Below, piece by piece: positions 9,338-17,335 of a stretch of 64,000 bases of DNA (position 1 is its first letter; the number at the start of each line of letters is the position of its first letter). A program made the position numbers and the translations under genes. The stretch spans positions 1-64,000 of the forward strand of contig CAYOQB010000001.1 of assembly GCA_964406035.1 (NCBI GenBank). The letters run 5' to 3'. The notes under the pieces are model-generated. The model did not search any database, had not been told where the DNA came from, and saw only the letters and a list, made by a program, of their open reading frames with translations. This DNA is from JAIEPW01 sp964406035 (GTDB lineage Bacteria > Acidobacteriota > Terriglobia > Bryobacterales > Bryobacteraceae).

Positions 9338-9373
9338 TGTGTTTCCGTTCGCGCGGTCTCGTAAACTGGAAGC

Positions 9374-10561
9374 ATGAGAATCGCCGCGGCGGCTGTCTGG
9401 TGTTCGCTGGCGGCGGCACATTCGCTTGCCGCGCAGACGGTGCTGGTGCTTCCGTTCTTCAACGAGTCCGGCGGCAGTCACGACTGGATCGGCGAAAGCA
9501 TTTCCGAGACTCTGTCGGAGGTGCTGGCCTCGAATGACCTGTTCGTGGTGGATCGCGACGATCGCGCGCTGGCGTACCGCCGGCTGGGAATCCGCGAGTA
9601 CTCGCGACTGACGCGCGCCTCGGTGATGAAGACGGGCGAAACGCTGGACGCGGATCTGGTGATCTATGGCGAGTTTCAGGTGCGTCCGGACCCCTCCGGC
9701 TCCGGACGGGGCACGCTGCAGATGGCGGCGCACATCCTGAGCTTGCGCGAGGTCCGGCAGGGTCCGGAGTTTTCCGAACTGGGCGCGCTGGAAGATCTGA
9801 CGACTCTCGAATCCCACCTGGCGTGGCAGACGTTGCAGTATCTGCGGCCGGGCAATCCGGTGAGTGAAGAGGAATTCCGCAGAAGCCGGGCTCCGGTGCG
9901 GGTGGAAGCGGTGGAGAGTTACATCCGGGGGCTGATCGCGCCGACGGAGGAAGCCAAGCGCACGCTGTTCGCGCAATCCGCGCGGCTGGACACGCGCTAC
10001 TCGCAGCCGAACTTTCAGCTGGGCCGCCTGCTCTATCGCAAGGAGGAGTACCGGGCGGCGGCGGACAGTCTGCAGCGGGTGCTTCCGTCGTTTTCCGAGT
10101 ACCGGGAAAGCGTTTTCCTCCTGGGCCTGTGCCGCTACCACACCGGCGACTTCGCCGGCGCTGAAAAGGCGTTCCAGCAGGTGGCGGCGGTGGTGCCGCT
10201 CAATGAAGTTTGGAACAACCTTGCAGCAGCGCAAAGCCGCCGCAACCTGCTGCCGCAGGCTGTGGAGAATTTCAAGCGCGCCGTGGATGGCGATCCCAAC
10301 GACGCGGGCTACCGCTTCAATCTCGGGTATGTTCTCTGGAAGAAAGGCGATTACGCCGGGGCGAACGAGCAGTTCCGGGCGGCGCTGGAGCGCGCTCCGG
10401 ACGATGAGGGCATCCGCATGCTGCTGTCGCGCTCGTCGGCCAAGATTTCCCGAAAGGCCTTCGGGCGGGATGAAGGATTGGAGCGGCTGAAGACGGAATA
10501 TGAAGAACGCGCCTACCGCACGCTGAAATCGATCCTGTCGCCGGGCAAGGCGCCGGATTGA
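9374..10561 (+). CDS. TolB/FlgO-like N-terminal domain plus TPR protein
   Basis: 395 residues. A signal peptide (~1-20, ending SLAAQ) leads into a domain resembling the TolB-like/CsgG-like alpha-beta module: VLVLPFFNESGG, then DWIGESISETLSEVL and DADLVIYGEFQV (~22-105). The C-terminal half carries TPR units (PNFQLGRLLYRKEEYRAAAD, AENFKRAVDGDP-type). Such proteins are periplasmic adaptors, often linked to envelope assembly or regulator complexes. ATG 9374 is preceded by GGAAG. It is separated from the upstream gene by a terminator and from YceI by 52 bp. Confidence 0.8.
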   Translation: MRIAAAAVWCSLAAAHSLAAQTVLVLPFFNESGGSHDWIGESISETLSEVLASNDLFVVDRDDRALAYRRLGIREYSRLTRASVMKTGETLDADLVIYGEFQVRPDPSGSGRGTLQMAAHILSLREVRQGPEFSELGALEDLTTLESHLAWQTLQYLRPGNPVSEEEFRRSRAPVRVEAVESYIRGLIAPTEEAKRTLFAQSARLDTRYSQPNFQLGRLLYRKEEYRAAADSLQRVLPSFSEYRESVFLLGLCRYHTGDFAGAEKAFQQVAAVVPLNEVWNNLAAAQSRRNLLPQAVENFKRAVDGDPNDAGYRFNLGYVLWKKGDYAGANEQFRAALERAPDDEGIRMLLSRSSAKISRKAFGRDEGLERLKTEYEERAYRTLKSILSPGKAPD

Positions 10562-10613
10562 GCCCGCCCGGAAAAAATGTATCCTTTCATCAAAGGAAAC
10601 GTCCAAAGCTAAC

Positions 10614-11201
10614 ATGAAACCGATCGCGATTCTGCTTGCATCCGTGTGTCTTCTCCCGGCCGAGCCGCTGGTGTGGCGCATCGACAGTTCCCATTCCGCG
10701 GCGCAATTCGCCGTGAAGCACATGATGGTGTCCACGGTGCGCGGCAGCATGGGCAAGGTGAGCGGGACCGTCACTTATGACTCGGCCAACCCGAATGCCA
10801 GCAAAGTGGAAGCGGTGATCGACGTGGCGGGGCTGAACACCAACGACGCCAAGCGCGACGCGCACTTGCGCAGCGCGGATTTCTTCGATGTGGAAAAGTT
10901 CCCCACGATGACCTTCGTTTCGAAGAAGGTGGAGGGATCCGGGGGCAAGCTGAAGGCGACGGGCGATCTGACGATCCACGGCGTAACCAAGGAAGTGGTG
11001 CTGGACATCGATGGTCCGATGCCGCCGATCAAGGGTCAGAACAACTCGATGCGCTCCGGCGCCGCGGCGACGGCAAAGATCAACCGGAAGGACTTCGGCA
11101 TCAACTGGAGCCGCAATCTGGATTCGGGCGGCGTGGTGGTGAGCGACGAAGTGACGGTGACGATCGACGTCGAACTGGTTCACGCTCCGCCGCGGCAGTA
11201 A
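10614..11201 (+). CDS. YceI-family lipocalin-like protein
   Basis: 195 residues with an N-terminal signal peptide (MKPIAILLASVCLLPAEP) and the YceI fold signature: WRIDSSHSAAQFAVKHMMVS, RDAHLRSADFFDVEKFPTM and GDLTIHGVTKEVVLD. YceI proteins bind amphiphilic isoprenoids or fatty acids in a beta-barrel in the periplasm. Length is normal (about 190). It is convergent with the downstream minus-strand gene (13-bp gap) with no clear terminator between them. Confidence 0.93.
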   Translation: MKPIAILLASVCLLPAEPLVWRIDSSHSAAQFAVKHMMVSTVRGSMGKVSGTVTYDSANPNASKVEAVIDVAGLNTNDAKRDAHLRSADFFDVEKFPTMTFVSKKVEGSGGKLKATGDLTIHGVTKEVVLDIDGPMPPIKGQNNSMRSGAAATAKINRKDFGINWSRNLDSGGVVVSDEVTVTIDVELVHAPPRQ

Positions 11202-11214
11202 GTCGCGCTGAATC

Positions 11215-12786
11215 TTAACGGCGCGATGTAGCCTTCAAGTCGCGGGCTACGGTCGCGCGGGGGGCAAGCTCCACGCGTTCGCCCGCGGCGATATAGGCTC
11301 GCATTGCTTCGGGGTCGATGCGGCGCGCGTCCTCAACGCCTGTTACTCCCACAATCCTGTACTTGCCGGGCGGGACGCCGCTGAAGGAAATTGCGCCCTC
11401 CGAACCGGCGTTCGCGGACAGCAATCCGCGGAAGTCTTGCGGAAGTGGATCGGGCGCGAGCAACACCACACCGGGCCCCGCCGGACTTCCCTGGCTATCG
11501 CGCAGGGTTCCGGTGAATCGGGCCGCTTCTCTGGAGATCTTCAAGTGCAGCACGCCGCCGCGCGTTTCGAACCAGTCGACGACTTCGCGGTTATCGTGTT
11601 CGGCCGAAATCAGATAGGTGTCCTCGGGCAGATTGACTCGAAGGCGAAAGCGTCCGGGGTAAATCTTGAGGTCCTTGGAACCGCGATCCGCCAGGCGAAG
11701 CTGGAGGGTCTCCGTGACGCGCGAGTCCCGCCCGGACGGTTGGAGCGTGACCAGCCCGCGCGGCGAAGGGCGCTCGTCGTCTTTCTCCTCCACCACGAGC
11801 TTCAGGGTGATTGCCCGTTCCAGGTGCAGCACGCCGGCGGAAACGTCCGATTTGCCAATCGTGAACTCTGTGCGGGCGAAAGCACGTTCCTCGAGACCCA
11901 TCCCCTCGACGGCGGTGAGCAAGTACTCACCCGGAGCGAGCGAACAGACCTGGAACCTGCTATCCGCCGCGACGCGGCCGAAAGCGACGTTATCCGCAAT
12001 GGACGTTCCGGCATGCTGCCATTTCCGTTGGACTGATATTCCTACATCGGCGGAGGCGGCGCCCACGACGCTCGCTTCCACGCAATGGCGGCGTCCTTTC
12101 CTGGTTTGAATGTCCACGCCCTCCCTCACTTCCGCGCCCTGGATGGTGATGGGTGAAGCTTGCGAGAGCTCGTCCGCGTTGGGGTGAAAGGCCGGCAAAT
12201 CGAGTCCTGCGGCCGGCGGCGGCGTATTCAGCGGCCGGCGCGGCTCGTAGGTACCGACGTGATAAGTACCCGGCGCAAGGGTGGGGATAAAGTAATCGCC
12301 CTGTTCGTCGGTGGTGACGAGAGTCCGGAACTGGAATCTCACCTGTCCGTGCTCATACTCGCGGGCCCAGGCACCGACTTTGACGCCTTTGACGGGACGT
12401 TTGTCCTCGTCGATGACCCGGCCGCGAATGCCACCGGCCTTCTGAAGCAAAAGCTGGACGCGTACGGAGCCCGCCCTGGCATTGAGCTTCACTATTTGGA
12501 TCTCATTCCCAGGCACCTGCCTGTATTCAGGCTTAGAAGCGAAAATCCGGTATTCACCGGGCTCCAGGTCGGCGAAGGCGAACTCCCCCTTCTCCCCGGT
12601 CATCGTGTTCGGCGACGGCGCCGAGCGGAACTGCGCGGGCGCATAGAGGTAGACCTTGGCAGCGGGAAGCGGCATCCCGTTGCTCACGTCGAGAACGCGC
12701 CCAGTGATGCCAATGTTCTCGCGGTCCTGTGCGGGCGCATGCAGGACAGCCGCGAAAAGCGCTGCGCACAGCCTGGCACTTTGCAT
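11215..12786 (-). CDS. Secreted carboxypeptidase-regulatory-like repeat protein
   Basis: About 523 residues from ATG 12786. A GGAGG site ends 11 nt upstream and overlaps a possible GTG at 12798, which favours the ATG. A signal peptide (~1-24) is followed by repeated prealbumin-like beta-sandwich modules: ITGRVLDVSNGMPLPAAKVY, GGIRGRVIDEDKRPVKGVKV and ARFTGTLRDSQGSPAGPGVV. Each ends in a PGEYRI/PGTYHV/PGKYRI turn. These CarboxypepD_reg modules occur widely in acidobacterial surface and secreted proteins, and none of the catalytic residues of true carboxypeptidases are present. Its role is unknown, possibly polysaccharide or surface binding. Confidence 0.85.
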   Translation of the reverse strand: MQSARLCAALFAAVLHAPAQDRENIGITGRVLDVSNGMPLPAAKVYLYAPAQFRSAPSPNTMTGEKGEFAFADLEPGEYRIFASKPEYRQVPGNEIQIVKLNARAGSVRVQLLLQKAGGIRGRVIDEDKRPVKGVKVGAWAREYEHGQVRFQFRTLVTTDEQGDYFIPTLAPGTYHVGTYEPRRPLNTPPPAAGLDLPAFHPNADELSQASPITIQGAEVREGVDIQTRKGRRHCVEASVVGAASADVGISVQRKWQHAGTSIADNVAFGRVAADSRFQVCSLAPGEYLLTAVEGMGLEERAFARTEFTIGKSDVSAGVLHLERAITLKLVVEEKDDERPSPRGLVTLQPSGRDSRVTETLQLRLADRGSKDLKIYPGRFRLRVNLPEDTYLISAEHDNREVVDWFETRGGVLHLKISREAARFTGTLRDSQGSPAGPGVVLLAPDPLPQDFRGLLSANAGSEGAISFSGVPPGKYRIVGVTGVEDARRIDPEAMRAYIAAGERVELAPRATVARDLKATSRR

Positions 12787-12981
12787 AGCCCCGTACACCT
12801 CCGAACTTTGCTTACTGATTCAGAATCTATTGGTTCAGTTGGTCACTTACAAGCACCTTCGCCCCATCCGGTGACATTCACGTTATTGGTGACGAGCGGC
12901 CCGATTTGTGATGCACAGTCTCCGCGCGGGTGAGACGGAACATCACCGTTACGCGCGGGAACAGGCGAGGAGATCCCAAGC

Positions 12982-13509
12982 ATGACCGAACAGGAAAAGC
13001 GAACGGTAGAAAGCGTCACACAGAAACTGGAGCGGGCGGGAGTCTCGCTGCAGGGGATCGTGAAAGCGTACCGGAAGATCCACACGACGAATCCGCCGGG
13101 ATTCGAGTTCGAGTGTTCCGATTCCAACCTTCTGTTCAAGCGGGTGCTGGAGAGCGGACGTTTCGGCCCCGACACGCGCAAGACGCTGTACAACTTCGTT
13201 GCCGGCAGCAATGCCCGCCGGGCGGGTTACCACAGCAGCTTCCGGATGCCGGGCAAGTTCGACGTCCTGCACATCCAGATCGGCGACAGCAAGTGTGAGG
13301 TGCACATTGACGCGGTTGGGATCGTCACCGGGCGCGATGAGAACGGCAACATTTTCGACTTGAGCAAAATCGTGGAGCATTGGGAAGTGGATCTGCGGCC
13401 AGAGATGGGCGCGCTGAAGAACTTTGACCTGACGGTGCTACGAGGGAAGTCGGAACTGACCGGGACCAAGGAACTTGGCGTGATGGTCGGCTACACGAAG
13501 CGGTTCTGA
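12982..13509 (+). CDS. Hypothetical protein
   Basis: 175 residues, soluble and without signal peptide. The N-terminus is charged and helical (MTEQEKRTVESVTQKLERAG), and the remainder has mixed alpha/beta character with HSSFRMPGKFDVLHIQIGDS. I recognise no family. A GAGGAG site precedes the ATG. It is divergent from the carboxypeptidase-regulatory gene and convergent with the toxin-antitoxin pair. Codon use matches the surroundings. Confidence 0.7.
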   Translation: MTEQEKRTVESVTQKLERAGVSLQGIVKAYRKIHTTNPPGFEFECSDSNLLFKRVLESGRFGPDTRKTLYNFVAGSNARRAGYHSSFRMPGKFDVLHIQIGDSKCEVHIDAVGIVTGRDENGNIFDLSKIVEHWEVDLRPEMGALKNFDLTVLRGKSELTGTKELGVMVGYTKRF

Positions 13510-13537
13510 CGAGCACCCTACCGCCTTCTCAAGTGCA

Positions 13538-13861
13538 TTAGTCTTGCGACGCAGCTAGAATTTGCAGCACGTGGCGCTTGCCGTGCAGTACGCGGAGCAC
13601 GCGAATAACGTCGGGCTGCCGCCGAACGTAATAGATTCGCAAGTCTTCGAAGCCTGGAATCGGCCACGAACGAAGTCCTTGCAGCTTCGGATTCTCCACC
13701 CGGACTGGAGATCCGATTCCGGGCTGGTGCTGAATCTGGTGGAAGGCCTCCTCCACTGCAACCGGGAATCGCTCCGCCGCCCGATAGGCTTGCTCGTCGA
13801 TCAAGTATCCGACCTGAAGGATGAGGTCGCGGCGCGCCGCGGGTCGAACGACGATCGTCAT
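13538..13861 (-). CDS. RelE/ParE-family toxin
   Basis: About 107 residues from ATG 13861 (MTIVVRPAARRDLILQVGYL). The typical ParE/RelE plasmid-stabilisation order is seen: PAARRDL helix start, PGIGSPVR, then LRSWPIPGFEDLRIYYVRR and IRVLRVLHGKR. Homologs inhibit gyrase or cleave mRNA, and this sequence alone does not tell which. The ATG overlaps the antitoxin stop by 4 bp (ATGA), so the toxin is translated after the antitoxin, as usual. The frame is open upstream to 13918 only through antitoxin sequence. Confidence 0.87.
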   Translation of the reverse strand: MTIVVRPAARRDLILQVGYLIDEQAYRAAERFPVAVEEAFHQIQHQPGIGSPVRVENPKLQGLRSWPIPGFEDLRIYYVRRQPDVIRVLRVLHGKRHVLQILAASQD

Positions 13862-14124
13862 CCCCGCTTCAGACGTTTGGAGAGCAGGGCCGCGGCTTCG
13901 CCTTTCAATTCCGACCAAAAGGCCTGATCCGCCTCGAGGTCTTCTCCGCCGGACTCGAGCCCTTCCAGAAGCAAAGCTTCCAGACGCTTGTTCGCTTCCG
14001 CTTCCTGTGCATCGCGGATTAGCGAGCGCACGTATTCGCTTGTGTTCCCAAAGCCCTTGGTTCTCACCTGGCGATCGATGAAGTCACGCAGCGATTCTGG
14101 AAGTGAGATGGTAAGCGTCGTCAC
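13858..14124 (-). CDS. ParD-like ribbon-helix-helix antitoxin
   Basis: 88 residues. The N-terminal TTLTISLPESLRDFIDRQV, then TSEYVRSLIRDAQEAE (1-45) match the ParD/CopG ribbon-helix-helix DNA-binding fold. The acidic C-terminal half (EALLLEGLESGGEDLEA) is expected to wrap the toxin. First gene of the pair, with its start 60 bp downstream of the rnpB 3' end. A 17-bp dyad at 14163-14179 between the two is a natural autoregulatory operator candidate. Confidence 0.88.
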   Translation of the reverse strand: MTTLTISLPESLRDFIDRQVRTKGFGNTSEYVRSLIRDAQEAEANKRLEALLLEGLESGGEDLEADQAFWSELKGEAAALLSKRLKRG

Positions 14125-14162
14125 CTGTAAGTGGCCTCGCGCTCAGGATAACACCTGTTAGG

Positions 14163-14179
14163 AACTGTTCTCAACAGTT
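14163..14179. promoter_or_regulatory. Dyad: candidate toxin-antitoxin operator or rnpB terminator
   Basis: AACTGTT (14163-14169) and AACAGTT (14173-14179) form a perfect 7-bp inverted repeat around CTC. A related half (AACAGGTGTT on the minus strand) follows closely. It is located just after the mature rnpB 3' end and 39 bp before the antitoxin ATG. Half-sites of this kind suit a ribbon-helix-helix dimer; the hairpin could also terminate rnpB, although no U tract follows. Confidence 0.45.
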
Positions 14180-14183
14180 GTTA

Positions 14184-14583
14184 GCAGGGGGCCTGCCGGA
14201 CGATAAGCCGGTTTCTGTGCCCGGCCTCGCGGCCGGGTGGCAGCCATTCCTCTAGGCCGCCGGTTACCCGGACGGCTCATCAGCAACCTACCCGGGAGTC
14301 GTAACGGAGCGGGTCACTCCTGCTCCCCTATTTGGTCTTGCTCCGCATGGGGTTTGCCCTGCCATCCGCGTTGCCGCGGACGCGGTGCGCTCTTACCGCA
14401 CCTTTTCACCCTTACCCGGCTGTGACACCGGGCGGTATATTTTCTGTGGCACTTTCCGTGAAATCCGCTTTGAGCGAATCCCCCCGGCCGTTAGCCGGCA
14501 TGCTGCCCTGTGGAGACCGGACTTTCCTCCCCGGCACGACCTTGCGATCGCACCGCGGCGGCTGCCTGTCCGGCAGGCCCTGC
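14184..14583 (-). ncRNA. rnpB: RNase P RNA (bacterial type A)
   Basis: Catalytic RNA that matures tRNA 5' ends. On the minus strand the 5' part carries the universal GGAGGAAAGTCCGG core (CR-I region) and the 3' part carries CAGAAACCGGCTTATCG with the conserved ACAGAA motif. The ends pair as P1: GCAGGG then CCTGCCGG at the 5' end, with CCGGCAGG and CCCTGC at the 3' end. The ~400 nt length is typical of type A. The ends given come from P1 pairing and are good to a few nucleotides. A -10 box sits 5-10 bp upstream of the predicted 5' end. Confidence 0.95.
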
Positions 14584-14587
14584 ATTC

Positions 14588-14593
14588 ATTATC
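14588..14593 (-). promoter_or_regulatory. rnpB -10 box overlapping the GntR stop codon
   Basis: On the minus strand GATAAT occupies 14593-14588, about 7 nt before the expected rnpB 5' end, and its central TAA is the stop codon of the GntR-like gene. The -35 is weak (TTCACC with an over-long 19-nt spacer), so the assignment rests on position. Confidence 0.5.
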
Positions 14594-14978
14594 GCGTGTC
14601 GCGTGCCGGGGAGGTGAATAGAAACAGCGGGGCGCCGTCCGGATTGGGGAGGGGGGCTTGACGGAGGGGGAATCGGGAGCCCACCAGCAGGTCCCGCCAA
14701 TCGCGCGGGGCGGCGGGCCGAACGACTCGCGTGCCGGAGCCGCGGCGGCTCTCGACCAGTCCATCAGACGCGAGCTGCTCGTAGACGGAGATCACGGTGT
14801 TGCGCGAGACGCCCAGTTCGCGGGCCAGGGCTCTTGTGGACGGGAGACGAGCGCCGTTTGGCATCGCGGCAATGCGCTGCCGCAGTTCCACGGCCAGTTC
14901 CCGGCTGAGCGTTTTGCGCAGAAGTGGACCCCTTTCGTCCCGCAAGTGGTTCTTTCCTTTTGTACCTGTTTCGGACAT
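14589..14978 (-). CDS. GntR-family regulator, wHTH domain only (possibly truncated MocR type)
   Basis: 129 residues from ATG 14978. A GntR winged helix covers ~20-88: LRQRIAAMPNGARLPSTRAL, then ELGVSRNTVISVYEQLASDG and LVESRRGSGTRVV. This resembles the N-terminal domain of MocR/PdxR regulators, which normally continue into a ~300-residue aminotransferase-like effector domain. Here the frame ends after a ~40-residue linker, just inside the rnpB promoter. It is divergent from a VOC-family gene with only 20 bp between starts, so autoregulation of both is likely. It could be a remnant or a genuine stand-alone DNA-binding protein. Confidence 0.8.
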   Translation of the reverse strand: MSETGTKGKNHLRDERGPLLRKTLSRELAVELRQRIAAMPNGARLPSTRALARELGVSRNTVISVYEQLASDGLVESRRGSGTRVVRPAAPRDWRDLLVGSRFPLRQAPLPNPDGAPLFLFTSPARDTR

Positions 14979-14998
14979 GATGCTCAAGGAGGTGCATT

Positions 14999-15397
14999 GT
15001 GTTCTCTGGAGGCTACGCCACCATCTACGTTTCGGACATGGACGCTTCGGTCCGTTTTTACACAGAGACGCTGGGAATGAAGCTGGAATACCGGTTCGGG
15101 AATCACTGGGCGCTGGTGCACGCGGGCAAGGGCCTGAGCATCGGTATTCACCCGGCGAGCGAAGAGCGGCCGGCGGGTCGCAAGGGCTCCATTCACCTTG
15201 GGCTGGAGCTGAACGGATCGATCGATGACGCGGTCCGCGAGCTGGAGTCGAGAGGAGTGCGGTTTTCGGGACCGGTGATCCGGGATAAGGCGGGTAACTT
15301 TGTGTCGTTTTGCGATCCGGACGGGAATGTGATTTACCTGGCGGAGATGAATGTCGCTCATGTAAGCCAGGGCGAGGGCGAATACACGCACGCCTGA
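14999..15397 (+). CDS. VOC/glyoxalase-family protein
   Basis: 132 residues with two beta-alpha-beta-beta-beta modules of the vicinal-oxygen-chelate fold: YATIYVSDMDASVRFYTETL at the start, GSIHLGLELNGSIDDAVREL mid-chain, then FVSFCDPDGNVIYLAEM at the end, where the Glu is the usual last metal ligand. Homologs are glyoxalases, ring-cleaving dioxygenases or antibiotic-binding resistance proteins; no substrate can be given. GTG start at 14999 with a strong AAGGAGGT site. Paired with the divergent GntR gene, its probable regulator. Confidence 0.88.
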   Translation: MFSGGYATIYVSDMDASVRFYTETLGMKLEYRFGNHWALVHAGKGLSIGIHPASEERPAGRKGSIHLGLELNGSIDDAVRELESRGVRFSGPVIRDKAGNFVSFCDPDGNVIYLAEMNVAHVSQGEGEYTHA

Positions 15398-15434
15398 GGC
15401 TTGCGAGCAATTCCTCCGATCGGTTCCTTCCGAT

Positions 15435-15459
15435 CGGTGCCTGGCACCACCAGGCACCG
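15435..15459. terminator. Hairpin after the VOC gene
   Basis: CGGTGCCTGG (15435-15444) and CCAGGCACCG (15450-15459) form a perfect 10-bp stem with a 5-nt loop. A short direct repeat CCGATCGG flanks it upstream (two copies). No immediate U tract follows; GTTTTC occurs 14 nt later. It may be a terminator or a member of a dispersed GGTGCCTGG-type palindrome family. Confidence 0.5.
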
Positions 15460-15569
15460 CCGGGGCAGGCCGGGTTTTCACTGGCAGGTTGAGTCCGAAG
15501 CAACTTGATGAGATTAGACGCCTCACCAAGAGTTGATTCAATGAGTAGTAACGAGTTAGGAGGATTCCA

Positions 15570-15767
15570 ATGGTGAAAAAACTTATGGCTTGGGCACAGC
15601 TACTGTTGATGGCTGTTGCATTGACTGGAAATCTGGTCTCGATAGCACTTGCCGAAGATATGGAAGAGTACGGATGCAAGGACAGCTTCTGCTGGAATGC
15701 GCCGTGGATTTGCCGAGAGAGGCACGGTTCAAGCTGCAGTTGTGGAGTTTACTGGTGTGGCTCATAG
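15570..15767 (+). CDS. Small secreted six-cysteine peptide
   Basis: 65 residues with a very good ribosome-binding site (TTAGGAGGATT, 6-8 nt before ATG). Residues 1-28 are a classical signal peptide ending SIALA. The mature ~37 residues start EDMEEYGCKDSFCWNAPWIC and contain exactly six cysteines spaced C-X4-C-X6-C-X7-C-X-C-X4-C. That suggests three disulfides in a secreted mini-protein. No family recognised. The local DNA upstream is less GC-rich than the neighbours. The stop overlaps a GTG that opens a signal-peptide-like start of the next gene, which suggests translational coupling. Role unknown: toxin, bacteriocin or signalling peptide are possible. Confidence 0.7.
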   Translation: MVKKLMAWAQLLLMAVALTGNLVSIALAEDMEEYGCKDSFCWNAPWICRERHGSSCSCGVYWCGS

Positions 15768-17289
15768 ATTGCAAGTGGCCGCACTTCTTCTCGTCGGTGT
15801 TGTTTTACAAGCGTGGGGCCAAGGGCAACGGGTTCCATCCTCAGATTACCGGGAGACGTTCCCGCGGCTTGCCGGGGCAAAAGCAGAAGTGCATGCGGAC
15901 CTTGTGTTTCAGATTCTGGACGGATCGCCTGGAACCCCCGCGATACGTCAGGTGCTGCTCGATTCGGCGTGGAAAGCGGCGGAACGGGTTCGCGATCCGG
16001 TTCCGCTTTCCGCGAACTTCGCAACCGTGGATTCGCGGGAGGCGGTTGCCCTGCATTACCGAAAGCGTGCCGTGGATGCTCTTTCCATTCGGCTCGAAGT
16101 CGTGAATCGTTTCTTGGAAATCGATGCGCGCGAAGCACTTCAACGATTCCAGGCAATCGAGCTGTCCCGCGGCGAAGCGGCGGACTGCGCGAGTCCGGTC
16201 GCCGTCGACTATGCGCGCTATTACCAGGTCGCGTCGGCAGTGCTGTCCCGCGCATTCCGGCCGCAGGACCGAGCGCGTGGCGAGGATGTCGCGTTCGCCC
16301 GGAGAGTAGCTTCCGCCGTTCCGGGCGTTGTGGGGCTGGGACCGTGGCTGCAATTCTTGGCCGGCCCGGGTCTGACACCGAGCGCCCGCCAGGACGCTCT
16401 GAACATTTCAATTGCCGCCGTGATGGCGGCCCCGGTTTCGGACCGCGATTTATCGATTGCGGAGTCGCGGGACAGGCTCATGGAGCGTTTGGAATCCGCG
16501 ATGAGGTCGGCGTCCGCAGCGGGTGGGCTCGCGGGCTTGTACCGCCATATTCTCGGTCGTGTGTTTGCGGTGCCCGTGTGTGCGGAATCCGCGATAGAGG
16601 ACGAGCGGGGTTCCAGTTCGATCGAAAAGCGAATCGCGTTCTTCAACAGCGTTCTGCGCCCGTTTGCCTCTCCGCCGGCTGCGCTCAACCGAACCGACTT
16701 CCGCATTGATGTATCTCGTGTCGCGGCGCGCCGGACCGCACTCCCGATGTTGCCGTTTCTTCACCTGCTCGACAACCTTACTGCTTACCGTCACGGACTG
16801 CGAGCGGTGGCGCCGGGCCGCCGTGCCGCAGTGGATCCAGAAGCCTGGGGAATCGGCGTCACGGAATTCATTCACCGGTTGGACAGCCTTCGTCCCGAAC
16901 CGAGAGCTTCTGCCGCCGAAAGGGCTGCTCTGTTTCATCAGCGTGCTTCGTTTTACCTTTACTTGCTGGATTTGCTGCCCGCCGGCGACCTGGAGAGGAG
17001 AGCGGTGGATCGCATGGTAGCGCTGCTGGAAACAGACGATATCAAGAGCGAGAGTCCTGGTGAGTGGATGGGCAAAGTTGGGGCGGTACTGATGCTCACG
17101 CGGCTCGTCGCGCCGGACGAGCAGGCCCGGATCGACGATCTGCGGAAATCCGGGAAGATCCCGGGGATGCTGCCGCGGGAAGATCCGTCGGCGATTCTCG
17201 ACCGATTACGAAAGTCGCGGGACCGGGAACTCGCGATGTATGCGGAGTTCGAAGAGAAGTTCCCCGTACCTTACAGATTGCCGTGGTGA
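15757..17289 (+). CDS. Secreted hypothetical protein
   Basis: About 510 residues if translation starts at GTG 15757, which gives a signal-like stretch (VAHRLQVAALLLVGVVLQAW). The frame is open upstream to 15649, but that part is the antisense-like overlap with the six-cysteine peptide gene. The protein is largely alpha-helical and Arg/Ala-rich (GGLAGLYRHILGRVFAVPVC, FYLYLLDLLPAGDLERRAVD). No domain recognised. It overlaps the peptide gene by 11 bp and probably shares its mRNA. A perfect hairpin covers its stop codon. Confidence 0.7.
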   Translation: MAHRLQVAALLLVGVVLQAWGQGQRVPSSDYRETFPRLAGAKAEVHADLVFQILDGSPGTPAIRQVLLDSAWKAAERVRDPVPLSANFATVDSREAVALHYRKRAVDALSIRLEVVNRFLEIDAREALQRFQAIELSRGEAADCASPVAVDYARYYQVASAVLSRAFRPQDRARGEDVAFARRVASAVPGVVGLGPWLQFLAGPGLTPSARQDALNISIAAVMAAPVSDRDLSIAESRDRLMERLESAMRSASAAGGLAGLYRHILGRVFAVPVCAESAIEDERGSSSIEKRIAFFNSVLRPFASPPAALNRTDFRIDVSRVAARRTALPMLPFLHLLDNLTAYRHGLRAVAPGRRAAVDPEAWGIGVTEFIHRLDSLRPEPRASAAERAALFHQRASFYLYLLDLLPAGDLERRAVDRMVALLETDDIKSESPGEWMGKVGAVLMLTRLVAPDEQARIDDLRKSGKIPGMLPREDPSAILDRLRKSRDRELAMYAEFEEKFPVPYRLPW

Positions 17290-17309
17290 GGGACGTTCGC
17301 CCTCACCAC
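17283..17309. terminator. Hairpin at the convergent gene ends
   Basis: GTGGTGAGGG (17283-17292) and CCCTCACCAC (17300-17309) form a perfect 10-bp stem with a 7-nt loop. It spans the stop codon of the plus-strand gene and lies 26 bp from the end of the minus-strand gene, so it may act on both. There is no U tract. Confidence 0.55.
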
Positions 17310-17335
17310 GCGTTCATGGCTGCTGCCGCGGAGGC

